The notes beneath the pieces are model-generated. The model made no database searches. It saw only the letters and a list, made by a program, of their open reading frames with translations, and had not been told where the DNA came from. Below are positions 29,788-30,403 of a stretch of DNA of 30,403 nucleotides, piece by piece. The position numbers were made by a program, and so were the translations under genes. How positions within the stretch are numbered: position 1 is the stretch's first letter; each line of letters opens with the position of its first letter. The DNA is from a virus, in the IMG/VR virus record IMGVR_UViG_3300017782_000120, positions 1-30,403 of that record; one strand, written 5' to 3'.

Positions 29788-30038
29788 CTTTATACACTTG
29801 TGAATGCTGTAAAGAGTCTAAAGAAATAAGCAAAGCCACAATAATTTACAATGATGGTAAGTGGGTTTGTAAACAAGCTCAATGTAGTTGTGGTAAATAT
29901 ATGACCAGTAAACCTAAAGAAGGTATGCCTAGTTTAAAAAGGACAGAACCCACACTAAGTAAGAAAGGTGATAAGCTATGGGATTCAGCAAAAGAAAAAC
30001 TTTGTGGTGAAAGAGGTGTAAACGAACCATTTAAATAA
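29784..30038 (+). CDS. Small zinc-finger protein
   Basis: 84 aa. Two closely spaced cysteine pairs (CECC, CKQAQCSCGK) suggest a small zinc finger. The remainder is basic (KPKEGMPSLKRTEPTLSKK). Adjacent to the DUF3310 gene. Function unknown. Confidence 0.55.
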   Translation: MTLYTCECCKESKEISKATIIYNDGKWVCKQAQCSCGKYMTSKPKEGMPSLKRTEPTLSKKGDKLWDSAKEKLCGERGVNEPFK

Positions 30039-30245
30039 ATGAATACAAAATTAAGAATACCAGAAGACCCTGAATTAATTGCTAAGCAAGTTGTAGAGTA
30101 TTACTTTACCTACACAGAAGCAAACAGTCTAAAAGAGATAGAAGAAATATTTAATGTTTCACCTCGAAGGATTAGGAAAATAATTAGCAATGAATTAAAG
30201 TCAAGGTTAGACAATAGTTTACTAAGAAGGTGTGCAAGACATTAA
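30039..30245 (+). CDS. Small helix-turn-helix protein
   Basis: 68 aa. Residues about 28-55 (EANSLKEIEEIFNVSPRRIR, KIISNELKSRL) form a plausible HTH with a recognition helix after NVSPRR. It directly precedes the modification module (32 bp before the ParB-like ATG), so it may regulate that module (inference from position). Confidence 0.6.
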   Translation: MNTKLRIPEDPELIAKQVVEYYFTYTEANSLKEIEEIFNVSPRRIRKIISNELKSRLDNSLLRRCARH

Positions 30246-30263
30246 TAAATAAATAACAAAAAA

Positions 30264-30277
30264 ATCTATTATATATT
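30264..30277 (+). promoter_or_regulatory. TCTATTA-type upstream motif, modification module
   Basis: ATCTATTATATATT ends at the ATG at 30278, with TCTATTA 6 nt before the start as at 3747. It would drive the ParB-like gene, both Mom-like genes, their tRNA-like elements and possibly the terminase genes as one transcript. Confidence 0.45.
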
Positions 30278-30403
30278 ATGAAACAACAAGTTAAGTTATA
30301 CAAAATAAAGGGAAATCCTAACAACCCAAGAATTATAAAAAATGATAAGTTTAAGAAGTTAGTTAAGTCTATTAAAGAGTTCCCAGAAATGTTAGAAAAA
30401 AGA
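30278..30403 (+). CDS. ParB-like protein, 5' part of the split gene
   Basis: The ATG at 30278 starts the ParB-like gene; the first 42 codons are here and the frame continues without a break at base 1 (bases 30281-30403 repeat 1-123). Together they give the 197-aa protein. Confidence 0.9.
   Translation, partial: MKQQVKLYKIKGNPNNPRIIKNDKFKKLVKSIKEFPEMLEKR
30281..30403. repeat. Terminal direct repeat, right copy
   Basis: Identical to bases 1-123. See the left copy. Removing one copy gives the 30,280-bp circle. Confidence 0.97.

Overview
The window is a complete tailed-phage (siphovirus-like) genome from a Bacteroidota, probably flavobacterial, host. Bases 1-123 are repeated exactly at 30281-30403, so the molecule closes into a circle of 30,280 bp and the first gene (ParB-like) begins at 30278 and runs across the join. 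The host assignment rests on the very low GC, A-rich leaders without Shine-Dalgarno sequences, one perfect Bacteroidota promoter (TTTG, 20 bp, TATCTTTG at 23680-23711), and structural and replication proteins of types usual in flavobacterial phages. All genes lie on the plus strand. I see no integrase, repressor or CRISPR array.

Layout: (1) 30278-2077 is a putative DNA-modification module: a ParB-like protein and two divergent Mom-like (GNAT-fold adenine modification) proteins, each followed by a small tRNA-like element whose acceptor strand overlaps or abuts the end of the Mom-like gene. (2) 2096-3641, terminase small and large subunits. (3) 3747-13297, tail genes: a tail-assembly chaperone pair with a probable -1 frameshift, head-tail connector, tail and baseplate proteins, a beta-roll adhesin and the tape measure. 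(4) 13335-21718, head genes: prohead protease, scaffold, major capsid protein, a tail-tube-like protein, two LamG-type lectin paralogues, portal and a connector. (5) 21718-23561, a lysis-like region of tiny overlapping genes, a DUF5675 protein and a metallophosphoesterase. (6) 23562-23747, the only sizeable intergenic region, holding the early promoter. (7) 23748-30245, early and replication genes: a possible annealing protein, SSB-like protein, DnaA-domain-IV-like protein, replication initiator, NinG-like nuclease, a phage sigma-like factor, DUF3310 and small zinc-binding proteins.

The most unusual part is the module at 570-2077. The element at 1254-1301 is an acceptor/T-arm minihelix without an anticodon arm. 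It has G3:U70 and A73, the determinants by which alanyl-tRNA synthetase charges minihelices and tmRNA. The element at 2006-2077 has the bacterial tRNA-Gly identity set (G1-C72, C2-G71, G3-C70, U73, anticodon UCC), but its T loop reads UGC instead of UUC and its D loop has no GG. Both look chargeable yet unfit for the ribosome. Phage Mu Mom adds a group to adenine whose mass equals one glycyl residue. I therefore propose that these Mom-like enzymes take an amino acid (alanine for one, glycine for the other) from dedicated phage tRNA-like donors to modify phage DNA. The RNA folds and identity bases are seen in the sequence; the donor role is inference.

A second regulatory theme is a motif, TCTATTA followed by A/T-rich sequence, ending 6 or 9 nt before the ATG of the first gene of several clusters. 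It may be the promoter read by the phage's own sigma-like factor (28549-29127).
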